In this document: piece after piece, positions 44,941-52,892 of the stretch | How the letters are laid out: the number at the start of each line of letters is the position of its first letter | How positions within the stretch are numbered: position 1 is the stretch's first letter | NCBI RefSeq assembly: GCF_022012335.1 | Contig: NZ_JAKLTO010000002.1 | Location: forward strand, 530,087 to 594,086 | Direction of reading: 5' to 3' | Origin: Flavobacterium sp. SM15 | Lineage (GTDB): Bacteria; Bacteroidota; Bacteroidia; Flavobacteriales; Flavobacteriaceae | Length of the DNA stretch: 64,000 nt | The notes under the pieces: model-generated | Databases searched by the model: none | Seen by the model: the letters and a program-made list of their open reading frames with translations, nothing else | Told to the model about the DNA's origin: nothing | Program-made: the position numbers and the translations under genes

Positions 44941-46136
44941 TAGTTTTTGGAAAAAATTAGGGTGGAACAATTACCGCCGAAGCCAAACGAATTGGACAAT
45001 ACGTGCTGTATTTCTTTCTTTTTTAAAGTAGTTTGCGGAATCAAATCGAACTCTTCCATCGGCGTTTCAAAATTCAGGTTCGGGAAAACTATATTGTTTT
45101 GCAAAGCCAAGACACTGTAAACCGCTTCAATAGCCGCTGCAGCCGCTAAAGTATGTCCTGTAAAGGCTTTAGTCGAACTGAATTCAGGAGTTTCGGTTCC
45201 AAAAACGCGAAGCAGCGCACGTCCTTCCGAAAGATCGTTGTTTGGAGTAGCCGTTCCGTGTGCGTTGATGTAATCGATGTCTTTCGGCTCTAAATTAGCA
45301 ATCTTAAGTGCTTTTTCCATCGCCAGAAAAGCGCCGTCTCCATTTTCGGAAGAGGCAGTTTGATGAAACGCATCGTTTGCATTTGCAAAACCGGAAACAT
45401 AAGCCAAAACTTTTTTACCGGATTGTTGCACGATTTCATCGGATTCCAACACCAAAAAAGCTGCTGCTTCCCCAAGGTTTAATCCTTTACGGTTGTTATC
45501 GAACGGTGTGTTATAGGTATCTGATAAAATCATAAGCGTTTTAAACCCGTTGATGGTAAATTTGGCCAAAGCATCTGTCCCTCCAACAATTACGCGATCC
45601 AATTTTCCTTGCTGAATCATTCTTGCGCCCATCATTACCGCATTGGCAGCAGAAGAACAGGCTGTGCTAATGGTAGACACAAACCCTTCCAAACCAATAT
45701 ATTCGGCAATTTTATGAGACGAATCTCCGGCATCGTGTGCCGTTATGTATTTTTGACAGGCTTCGTCTTGAAAATAATCGTAAAAATAACGCTCGGTCAT
45801 GTCCATCCCTCCTACACTGGTAGAAGAAATCAAACCGGTTTTGCAATCGTTCAGATTTTGAATTCCTGCATTTTCCACGGCTTGTTTTGCAGCATAAGCG
45901 CCCAACATCGCAGTACGCGAAAAATTATTCTCGGCATTAAGCCCTAAAAGCTGCTCCAGTTCGGAATTGGTTAATTTAATCTCGCCCACTTTAATCACAT
46001 CTTTATGAACGGTTTCAAGATTTTCTATGGTAGAAATCCCTTTACGACCCGCAAGTAAGGCATCAAAATTTTCTTCAACAGTTTTTCCTATTGAAGAAAT
46101 AATTCCCATTCCGGTTATTGCAACTTTCTTGTTCAT
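44940..46136 (-). CDS. Beta-ketoacyl-ACP synthase (FabF-like, active)
   Basis: A 398-residue ketosynthase with a full triad C160 (STACSSAANAV), H293 (NAHGTATPNND) and H328 (STKAFTGHTLAAAA). It probably extends the aryl polyene with malonyl-ACP. Its neighbour immediately downstream is the inactive KAS homologue, so a KS/CLF heterodimer is likely. An ACP gene lies three bases upstream. Confidence 0.93.
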   Translation of the reverse strand: MNKKVAITGMGIISSIGKTVEENFDALLAGRKGISTIENLETVHKDVIKVGEIKLTNSELEQLLGLNAENNFSRTAMLGAYAAKQAVENAGIQNLNDCKTGLISSTSVGGMDMTERYFYDYFQDEACQKYITAHDAGDSSHKIAEYIGLEGFVSTISTACSSAANAVMMGARMIQQGKLDRVIVGGTDALAKFTINGFKTLMILSDTYNTPFDNNRKGLNLGEAAAFLVLESDEIVQQSGKKVLAYVSGFANANDAFHQTASSENGDGAFLAMEKALKIANLEPKDIDYINAHGTATPNNDLSEGRALLRVFGTETPEFSSTKAFTGHTLAAAAAIEAVYSVLALQNNIVFPNLNFETPMEEFDLIPQTTLKKKEIQHVLSNSFGFGGNCSTLIFSKN

Positions 46137-46139
46137 GAA

Positions 46140-46397
46140 TTATTTGGTACGGTTAGCTGTAATGTAAGCGGCCATAGTTTCGATCGACTGGAAAATAGTT
46201 TTCCCTTCTTTCGGGTCGGTCAATTTGATTCCGTAGTCTTTGTCTAACAATACAATAAGTTCTAAAGCATCGATAGAATCCAGTCCTAAACCGTCTCCGA
46301 AAAGTGCATCGTTATCGTTGATATCTGCTATATTGATGTCTTCTAAATTTAAAACTTCAATGATTTTTGATTTTAATTCCTGTTTTAAAGCGTCCAT
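46140..46397 (-). CDS. Acyl carrier protein 1
   Basis: An 85-residue acidic four-helix carrier. The phosphopantetheine Ser is S41 in GLGLDSIDALELIV. It probably carries the growing polyene chain. It lies between a ketosynthase-fragment gene and the active ketosynthase. No phosphopantetheinyl transferase gene is seen in the cluster, so it must be activated by an enzyme encoded elsewhere. Confidence 0.93.
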   Translation of the reverse strand: MDALKQELKSKIIEVLNLEDINIADINDNDALFGDGLGLDSIDALELIVLLDKDYGIKLTDPKEGKTIFQSIETMAAYITANRTK

Positions 46398-46398
46398 G

Positions 46399-47013
46399 TT
46401 AATTTCTATATAAGGTATTTATATTCTGTTCGTTATGTTCCAATTTTCCCTGCGGCTCCACAAGATAAACAAAAACCTTGTAGCTTTCCTGAAAATACTC
46501 CACCCAGCCGCACAGCACTTTTTTTGCCTTGTTGTTTTGGATGAGCGCCTCGGAATACTTCTGCATAAACTCGCTCGGAAAATCGTCAAAAACAAAAAAG
46601 GCGTTTTCTGATTTTAATTGGTGCCGAATACTCACTTCCCCGATACAAATATTAGGCAAGGTGTACACAAATACCGCCGGGCTTGGAAAATACTCGTTTT
46701 TATTTGCTATCGATTCCTGGTATTTTACGTCGGTATCCAAACTCGAGGAACGATTAGCAAAAACCAGTGCAATATCCTGTTCTTCTTCCGATTTTACAAC
46801 TTCTTTTAAGATAATTTCCGAAGCCAGAAACGCCAACTTACTCAAACTGTCCATTTTAAAAAACTTAGGGTAGTCCATCGAAAAGCTCTTGTAAACCGTT
46901 TTCGCAAATTCAGAAAAAGAAGCACATTGCGGGATGGGAACCTGAGTTCCGTTAACCAAAATATTATTGTTCTCTATTATGCAATAGCTTGATATGTAAT
47001 TTACCTTCTTCAA
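46399..47013 (-). CDS. Ketosynthase N-terminal-half-like protein, non-catalytic
   Basis: A 204-residue protein. Residues about 55-150 resemble the N-terminal half of a ketosynthase: [29 protein letters not shown] and [20 protein letters not shown]. The Cys-bearing segment is replaced ([11 protein letters not shown]) and no C-terminal half follows. The first codon is TTG and directly abuts the TAA of the upstream ketosynthase gene, in the same frame. It may be a scaffold or a chain-length-tuning subunit. A former continuous reading of the upstream gene is unlikely because that ketosynthase is complete. Confidence 0.7.
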   Translation of the reverse strand: MKKVNYISSYCIIENNNILVNGTQVPIPQCASFSEFAKTVYKSFSMDYPKFFKMDSLSKLAFLASEIILKEVVKSEEEQDIALVFANRSSSLDTDVKYQESIANKNEYFPSPAVFVYTLPNICIGEVSIRHQLKSENAFFVFDDFPSEFMQKYSEALIQNNKAKKVLCGWVEYFQESYKVFVYLVEPQGKLEHNEQNINTLYRN

Positions 47014-48150
47014 TTAGTTTATCTTTTCAAATACAACCGCCGTGTTACATCCTCCAAATCCGGAAGCGGTTTTCAAAAAATGTGAAATCTCAGTTTCTGA
47101 ATTTTCTGAAATTATGTTGATCGGCTGGGTTACTCCACTCTCTTGATAGCCTTTTGACACAATCAATTGATTACGTTTGGAACTTTCCATGGCCAAAACG
47201 GTTTCCAGCAAACCGGAAGTTCCCAAAGTATGTCCGTAATAACCTTTTAAACTGTTTACCGGAACCTCTTGCAAACCTAATCGGTTAAAAGCAATAGCCT
47301 CCATTTCATCATTATATAAAGTGGCCGTCCCGTGTGCGGAAATATAGCCTAACTTTTCTTTTTCAATTTTTGCTTCCTTCAAAGCACTTTCAATGCTTCG
47401 AAACAATCCTTCTCCTGTTCGGGAAGGTCCTGAAATATGATTGGCATCGTTTACGGCTCCATCGCCCAATACTCGAAAACTGTTTTTAGTAAGTTCGGTT
47501 ACTTCTGAAGTAACATAAACCGCCGCAGCCGCTTCGCCTAAAGTAACTCCGTTTCGTTCTTTGTCATAGGGTTTACACGGAGCTTCACTCATCGCCTGAA
47601 ACGAATTAAAACCCGAAAGCACAAATTCGGAAACCGTATCGCCTGCTGCAATAAAAGCGTTATCGTACATTCCGGTTTGGATCATTCTTTTGGCAACGGC
47701 AACCGCTAAAATTCCGGAAACACAGGCATTGGAAACCACTATAGGTTCTGTTGTAAATCCAAAATAACGGCTTATTTTTTTTGCTAAAACCGATAATTGT
47801 GCCGATTGCTGCGCTATCTTTTCATCTTCCAAAAGGGAAATATTTCCTTTGGTAGTGGAAAAAATAAATACCGATCGTTCTGTAACCTTGTTCTTTTCCA
47901 CTAAAGGTTTGATAGCCAGAATAAGCATTTTTTCCAGTTTGGTGAACCTATTTTGAGTCTCGATTTTTTCGAAAGCTTTATTCAATTCATCGTCCGAAAT
48001 AACCGAAGCATAAAACGATTCCAACAACCCAACATTATGGTGCTTTTGAATTCCGGATTGCCCTTTTTGTAAAGCATCCCAATTAGAATTCACATCAAAC
48101 CCCAAAGGGGTGATGCAATTACTGTCGGTTATGTAAACAGGTTTATTCAT
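47014..48150 (-). CDS. Beta-ketoacyl-ACP synthase (active, shorter type)
   Basis: A 378-residue ketosynthase. The triad is C143 (SNACVSGILAVAVA), H273 (SAHGTATLYNDEM) and H307 (GYYGHTLGTSGLLE). It resembles the aryl polyene ketosynthases of the ApeR type more than housekeeping FabF, judged only from length and motif context. Its ATG shares a base with the thioesterase stop (TAATG). Confidence 0.9.
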   Translation of the reverse strand: MNKPVYITDSNCITPLGFDVNSNWDALQKGQSGIQKHHNVGLLESFYASVISDDELNKAFEKIETQNRFTKLEKMLILAIKPLVEKNKVTERSVFIFSTTKGNISLLEDEKIAQQSAQLSVLAKKISRYFGFTTEPIVVSNACVSGILAVAVAKRMIQTGMYDNAFIAAGDTVSEFVLSGFNSFQAMSEAPCKPYDKERNGVTLGEAAAAVYVTSEVTELTKNSFRVLGDGAVNDANHISGPSRTGEGLFRSIESALKEAKIEKEKLGYISAHGTATLYNDEMEAIAFNRLGLQEVPVNSLKGYYGHTLGTSGLLETVLAMESSKRNQLIVSKGYQESGVTQPINIISENSETEISHFLKTASGFGGCNTAVVFEKIN

Positions 48151-48599
48151 TATTTTAGAAGTCCCATTTTACGTTTCCATTCTTCGAAAAAAGGCGGTAA
48201 ATTTAAAGACAAGTCCCCTTTATCATCTACAAAAACCTGAACGGTTTCTCCGGTGCAAACTACTTTTTCATTGGCATCAAAAATCTTATAGCGGAAAATC
48301 ATTTTAGCGGCAGGAGTATCAACAATGGTGGTTTCAATTCGCGCCACATCGCCATAACGAAGCGAGAGTTTGTGCTCACATTCCGATTTAACAATAGGCG
48401 TTGTATATCCGCTTTGCTGCACATCCAGATAGGAAATCCCATACTTGCGGCCAAATGCTTCTCTTCCGTCTTCAAAATAAGTAATGTAATAGCCGTGCCA
48501 CACGATTCCTAAAGGATCGGTTTCGTTAAAACGCACGCGAATATCATGCGATACGGTTAACTCAGGCACTTCTTTATACAGCTCTCTTCTTTTTATCAT
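48150..48599 (-). CDS. Acyl-CoA/ACP thioesterase (4HBT hotdog)
   Basis: 149 residues from the ATG at 48599. The 4-hydroxybenzoyl-CoA thioesterase pattern is VRFNETDPLGIVWHGYYITY, with the catalytic Asp in NETDPLG, then FEDGREAFGRKYGISY. It would release or proofread acyl chains. The preferred start gives a 26-base overlap with the permease gene; an upstream codon exists but is less likely. Confidence 0.88.
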   Translation of the reverse strand: MIKRRELYKEVPELTVSHDIRVRFNETDPLGIVWHGYYITYFEDGREAFGRKYGISYLDVQQSGYTTPIVKSECEHKLSLRYGDVARIETTIVDTPAAKMIFRYKIFDANEKVVCTGETVQVFVDDKGDLSLNLPPFFEEWKRKMGLLK

Positions 48600-49860
48600 A
48601 GCTGATGGCAATTACGGTCGTTAGTAAAAAGAACAAAAGTAGTAAAATTATTTCCGGAAGGATTTCTAGCAGGCCTCCGTTGCGGAGCAAAACATCGTAA
48701 AAAGCGTTCAAGCCCCAATTCATAGGTGAAATATGTGACGCATACTGCATAATTTTAGGCATGGCAAAAACCGGAACCCAAACTCCGCCAATTGCCGCCA
48801 AAATCACCACCGAAGTAGCTCCAAAAGGCGCAGACTGTTCTTGAGTTTTAGCCACCGTTCCCAATAAAATCCCAAAACCAATTGCAGCTAAACCTGAAAA
48901 CAATGCTACCACACTCATTAATAACAACTTATCACTTACATCTAAAGTCGGCAAACCTAAATACGGGAACAAATACACTCCTACGGCAACCATCAGCCAA
49001 AACTGAATCATACAAATAATCAGATAGGTTGCAGTTTTTCCGAGGATTACTATTGCATAAGGAACCGGATTGGTGATCAAACGCACCAAAGTCCCTTGAC
49101 TTTTCTCTTTTACGATATTAATGGAAAGTGGCACCACTACAAAGAAAATCGCAAACAGTGTCCAGGCCGGAACATTGTGTTGCACCGAATTCGGAATGAT
49201 TTCCTTATTATCTACTTTCGGAACGATTTCTTTGAAAGAAATAAAAGTCTTTTGTTCAAAAACCGGCTCGTCACTTTCTCCTAACTGATCCTGAAACGTA
49301 GCATAAATCGATTTGGTTTCAATTTGCGAAATCATTTTATCGATGGCACTTTTCACTCCGTTTTTAAAACTTAATTGCGTTGCAGGATCGAAATACAAAC
49401 GCACTTCTTTCGGTTGCAGCTTTGCATTTACTTTGGCCGCTGCTGTACTGTCCTGCATTCCGAAAGTACTCAATATCTTTTCAACATTCTGATTCACTTT
49501 TAATTGTAAATCTGTGCTTAATTTTTCCGGAATTACGATTGCTAATTGGTATTTTCCTTTGAAAACTTGCTCTTTTGCCTGATCTTCCGTTATATTTTTT
49601 TGATTGATTTGAGTAATTATTTCAAACGAACCGCTTTCATTCAAGTTCTGCTTTACGGTTTTCGAAATTTCCCCATTGTCTTTATCCACCAACAAAATCG
49701 GAATTTTAGTTTCCGTTACCGATTTGAAGGTGCTGTCCTGAATTAAAGTGATGGTAATAATCAGCACCAAAGGCATCACAAACAAGATCACCAAACCGCC
49801 AAAATCGCGCTTAAGCAGTAAAATCTCTTTATACACCGACATCCAAAACTTATGCATCAT
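48574..49860 (-). CDS. ABC-2 type transporter permease
   Basis: 428 residues from the ATG at 49860 (the frame also has a GTG at 49863). An N-terminal membrane segment (LVILFVMPLVLIITITLIQ) is followed by a large extracytoplasmic domain of about 170 residues. Five C-terminal segments include WTLFAIFFVVVPLSINIVKE and LLLMSVVALFSGLAAIGFGI, the YhgE/ABC2_membrane_3 layout. Together with the ATPase next to it, it probably exports a pigment precursor or lipid. The start overlaps the ATPase gene. Confidence 0.9.
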   Translation of the reverse strand: MMHKFWMSVYKEILLLKRDFGGLVILFVMPLVLIITITLIQDSTFKSVTETKIPILLVDKDNGEISKTVKQNLNESGSFEIITQINQKNITEDQAKEQVFKGKYQLAIVIPEKLSTDLQLKVNQNVEKILSTFGMQDSTAAAKVNAKLQPKEVRLYFDPATQLSFKNGVKSAIDKMISQIETKSIYATFQDQLGESDEPVFEQKTFISFKEIVPKVDNKEIIPNSVQHNVPAWTLFAIFFVVVPLSINIVKEKSQGTLVRLITNPVPYAIVILGKTATYLIICMIQFWLMVAVGVYLFPYLGLPTLDVSDKLLLMSVVALFSGLAAIGFGILLGTVAKTQEQSAPFGATSVVILAAIGGVWVPVFAMPKIMQYASHISPMNWGLNAFYDVLLRNGGLLEILPEIILLLLFFLLTTVIAISYDKKKRAV

Positions 49861-50605
49861 CACGTAATTCTTTACCGGTTAGTGAAATAAAAACATCTTC
49901 GAGGTTGTGTGCTTTCGGGGTTTGCGAAATTAAATCGTCCGGGGTTCCTTTAGCGTAAATTTTCCCGCGATCAATGATGGCAATGTGCGTACAGAAGTCC
50001 TGCGCTTCCGTTAAATGATGCGAAGTATAAATTATGGTTGTTCCGCTCGCGTTCAATTCTTTCAAGTAATCAATAATCACGTTCTTGGATTGAACATCTA
50101 CCCCAACGGTTGGCTCATCCAAAAACAAAACCTTCGGATTGTGCAAAATTCCTGCAATCAGGTTTACCCTGCGCTTCATTCCGCCGGAGAAGGTTTCCAC
50201 TTGCTTGTCGGCAAACTTTAAAAGGCCTAAATGCTCCAAAGCCGCATCTACTTTCTGGCGCAATTCTTTTCCTTTCAATCCGTACATACTTCCAAAATAG
50301 CGAAGGTTTTCACGTGCTGTAAGGGTTGGGTATAGAGCATATTCCTGTGGCACTACTCCAATGGTATTCTTGATTTGTGTAGCGTTTTTTTCGTAAGTCA
50401 ATCCGCTGATGGAAAAACTTCCCGAAGTAGGCTTTACTAAACCGCAAAGCATGGAGATTAAGGTGGTTTTTCCGGCACCGTTCGGTCCAAGCAATCCAAA
50501 GATTTCGCCTTTTTCAATAAACAGACTCAAGTTGTTTACGGAAAACTCGTCGGCATCTTTATACTTTTTATAAAGTTCGTTGATATGGATGATGGACTCG
50601 CTCAT
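49850..50605 (-). CDS. ABC transporter ATP-binding protein
   Basis: 251 residues. Walker A is LLGPNGAGKTTLIS, the signature is VETFSGGMKRRVNL, Walker B VLFLDEPTVGVD, then the H-loop YTSHHLTEAQ. It belongs to the ABC-2 exporter type (NatA/DrrA-like). The next gene encodes its permease and starts inside the last codons, so a two-gene exporter is clear. Confidence 0.95.
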   Translation of the reverse strand: MSESIIHINELYKKYKDADEFSVNNLSLFIEKGEIFGLLGPNGAGKTTLISMLCGLVKPTSGSFSISGLTYEKNATQIKNTIGVVPQEYALYPTLTARENLRYFGSMYGLKGKELRQKVDAALEHLGLLKFADKQVETFSGGMKRRVNLIAGILHNPKVLFLDEPTVGVDVQSKNVIIDYLKELNASGTTIIYTSHHLTEAQDFCTHIAIIDRGKIYAKGTPDDLISQTPKAHNLEDVFISLTGKELRDDA

Positions 50606-50608
50606 GGA

Positions 50609-51604
50609 TTACACCGCCTTTTTTAATTTTTTGAAAAAAGCCTCTTCCAAATCGGCTAAATGAAGCAATTCATCCGCCAAGCTGTTGTAAACGTCGTTCT
50701 TATTGCTTCGGTTTTTATAAACGCGGGCAGCATTTACGGCAAAATCACGCCATAAATCCCCAATGGTGGTCATCTCTGCGGATAACGTTTTTAAATTGTC
50801 GTTTTTAAGAATAACGGCCGCTTCTTGCAAAAAAGCCGCATAAATAAAACGAAACCCTCCGCCTCCAGTACCGATTTCTTCCTGCATACGCACCATTTGC
50901 GCCAAATAATGATTGGCAACTTTCACGCCTTTTTTAGACGGCCATTTACGAATGTGCCCCGCCAAAAATCGCATTCCTTTAACCCCAACGATCGGTAAAG
51001 GAGCCAGCATACTGTTACAGGTATCTTTGATTCCTTTTTTAATAGCTGCTTCTAAATTGATGTTAGCAGGAATATGTATTGGATAATACATCTGTCCTTT
51101 GGGAGCCAGTGCTCCTTTGGCAAAACGTACTTTTTCCAATTCTTTTTCGGAAAGTGTCGTAACGGTTTCCATCACAGGATCACTGATTAGGAATGCGTTG
51201 TCTTTTTTCCCGTAAACTACCAAATTATGGGCGTTGAAATGAAAACGGTATTCGTCCGGAAAGTAAGTAAGATGATAAACTCCCACTTGTAAACCGGAAG
51301 GAATATTCATTTGAAGATTGTCTTCCAAAGCCTTTTGTGCCGCTTCCGGATTGGAAAACCGAACCCGTTTTACCTTAATCCCTAAACGTTTGGCGGCTTT
51401 ATTAAAAATTGAGCCGGGCATCGGTCGGTAACTGATCGCCGGAGCATGATTCACTTTTAAAATCGGTAGGTAAAAAAAGAAAAGTCCGGAACCGATTCCA
51501 AAAACCATGGGTTCGCTAACATTGATCCCGTGGTGCTTCAATAGGTTGGAAGCCACGCCGTTTTCGCAATGCGCCGACTGATGATGAACAAAGTTAGTTT
51601 CCAT
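50609..51604 (-). CDS. BtrH N-terminal-domain protein, candidate ACP-dependent acyltransferase
   Basis: 331 residues. The N-terminal 150 residues match the BtrH_N papain-like fold: C13 in HHQSAHCENGVASN, H126 in FHFNAHNLVVYG and D142 in FLISDPV form a plausible triad. BtrH of butirosin biosynthesis moves an acyl group from an acyl carrier protein to an acceptor. I infer a possible role in joining the aryl polyene acyl-ACP to the dialkylresorcinol hydroxyl, or in another acyl transfer. The C-terminal 150 residues are helical. The start overlaps the 134-residue gene. Confidence 0.8.
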   Translation of the reverse strand: METNFVHHQSAHCENGVASNLLKHHGINVSEPMVFGIGSGLFFFYLPILKVNHAPAISYRPMPGSIFNKAAKRLGIKVKRVRFSNPEAAQKALEDNLQMNIPSGLQVGVYHLTYFPDEYRFHFNAHNLVVYGKKDNAFLISDPVMETVTTLSEKELEKVRFAKGALAPKGQMYYPIHIPANINLEAAIKKGIKDTCNSMLAPLPIVGVKGMRFLAGHIRKWPSKKGVKVANHYLAQMVRMQEEIGTGGGGFRFIYAAFLQEAAVILKNDNLKTLSAEMTTIGDLWRDFAVNAARVYKNRSNKNDVYNSLADELLHLADLEEAFFKKLKKAV

Positions 51605-51998
51605 GGTAATTTTTTAATTCTGCTATTGAAATTTCGAAAGCCTCGGCGTACTTCGAAAGTTGTTTTTCTGATAATTTTCTGAAGACAGAAGGTTTCGCGT
51701 GGCGTTTTACGCGCCAAGTCCACATACCAACGTAACCGGCAAGTGTAATCCAGTCCATCTTACAAACTTCCATAAAATAAACAATTGGGCTTGCTTTTCC
51801 GTTTTTAACATCGGCTTTAGCCTGCTCGATGCGTTCGTTAATGTCTTGCAGTGAATTTTCCAGCGCAATGGTTTTCGGTTCCCAACCGGTGCTCAAGGCA
51901 GTGGTATAGTTTCCGTTTTCATCGGTGGCATAGCAAAGTTCCTTCAAATTAATGGAGGAAAGGGTGCTTTTATCCTGGGGTACATCTTCTTTCTTCAT
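51594..51998 (-). CDS. Small protein paired with the BtrH-like gene, function unknown
   Basis: 134 residues without signal peptide or membrane segments. A central helix IALENSLQDINERIEQAKAD and a Trp-rich segment (DWITLAGYVGMWTWRVKRH) are distinctive. The end of the gene overlaps the start of the BtrH-like gene by 11 bases, and its own ATG is coupled (TAATG) to the hotdog gene upstream. A partner or chaperone of the BtrH-like protein is possible. No family recognised. Confidence 0.65.
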   Translation of the reverse strand: MKKEDVPQDKSTLSSINLKELCYATDENGNYTTALSTGWEPKTIALENSLQDINERIEQAKADVKNGKASPIVYFMEVCKMDWITLAGYVGMWTWRVKRHAKPSVFRKLSEKQLSKYAEAFEISIAELKNYHGN

Positions 51999-52456
51999 TA
52001 GTTCTCCTGAATAAATAAATTAATTTCCGCCTCCAAAAGCAGTTCTGTTTCATGGAAAGTTTTACATTTCATAGTACAAATGCTGTAATTCTCCGTATCG
52101 AAACGAGAATGTAAAACAGCCTCGGTATTAATGGTTTGTCCTACTTTGGGCAAAGCCAGTATCGTTGCTTTTTTGATCCCGCTGATAAAACCAATCACCT
52201 GAACATCTTGTTTTACGTTCTGGTTTTCATCTAAAAAAAAAGTCTGTCCCACAATCGAAGAACAGGTTTGTGCCGCATTCTCAATTAATCCGGATTCAGC
52301 AAAAAAACCATTTTCAACAAAAAGATTGTCTTCCTTTATTTCAAAAACCGTTTTTACTTCGTGGTCGTTCAGTTCCAAAATCAAATCGACCATCAGCATC
52401 GGCTTACGATGTGGTAAATAATCCTGTATGGCAATTGTATTTTGAAGTGATTCCAT
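51998..52456 (-). CDS. ApeP-like hotdog dehydratase
   Basis: A 152-residue FabA/FabZ-type hotdog. The catalytic His is in YLPHRKPMLMVDLILE (compare PHRxPMLLVD of ApeP) and the Glu in FFAESGLIENAAQTCSSIVG. It is likely to dehydrate 3-hydroxyacyl-ACP during polyene chain growth, a reaction required for every conjugated double bond. It lies next to a second hotdog gene with altered active-site residues. Confidence 0.83.
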   Translation of the reverse strand: MESLQNTIAIQDYLPHRKPMLMVDLILELNDHEVKTVFEIKEDNLFVENGFFAESGLIENAAQTCSSIVGQTFFLDENQNVKQDVQVIGFISGIKKATILALPKVGQTINTEAVLHSRFDTENYSICTMKCKTFHETELLLEAEINLFIQEN

Positions 52457-52457
52457 A

Positions 52458-52892
52458 TTATTGTGCTAAAACGGTTTTCATTTGCCCTCGGGCAATCTCA
52501 AGCTCGTTAATTTTTGAGGAAATATCCACCAGGGTAACACCCATAAACTCATGAAGCACATTTACCGTAGTTACAATTTCTTCGTTTAAATTCGGCAATC
52601 TTAAAATTTCGATACTTTTTATAGAACCAATGTAACCTGTTGGCGCTGGTTCTTTTTTTAAGTAAAACTGATAACCGGTAAACAAAGCAACCGATTGTGC
52701 CATGTGTTCAATGAGTCCCGATTCCTGAAAAACGGTTCCGGATTCGAAAATATTATCTTCGGAAACTTTCAATCCCGCCACTACTTCATTCTCTGAAAAA
52801 GAAAGCAGCTTGTCAACCATGACAAACGGGTATTTCTGAGGGATTAAGCTCCCCACAAACGCTTTATCTACTATGGGCAATTGCATCTCCAT
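52458..52892 (-). CDS. FabA/FabZ-like hotdog protein, His position changed
   Basis: 144 residues from the ATG at 52892, which shares a base with the darB stop. The core is SLIPQKYPFVMVDKLLSF, where Gln occupies the place of the catalytic His seen in the neighbouring protein (LPHRKPM). The Glu is present in FQESGLIEHMAQSV. It is probably an accessory subunit of the dehydratase encoded next to it. Loss of one catalytic residue in one subunit of a hotdog heterodimer would allow asymmetric function. Confidence 0.8.
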   Translation of the reverse strand: MEMQLPIVDKAFVGSLIPQKYPFVMVDKLLSFSENEVVAGLKVSEDNIFESGTVFQESGLIEHMAQSVALFTGYQFYLKKEPAPTGYIGSIKSIEILRLPNLNEEIVTTVNVLHEFMGVTLVDISSKINELEIARGQMKTVLAQ

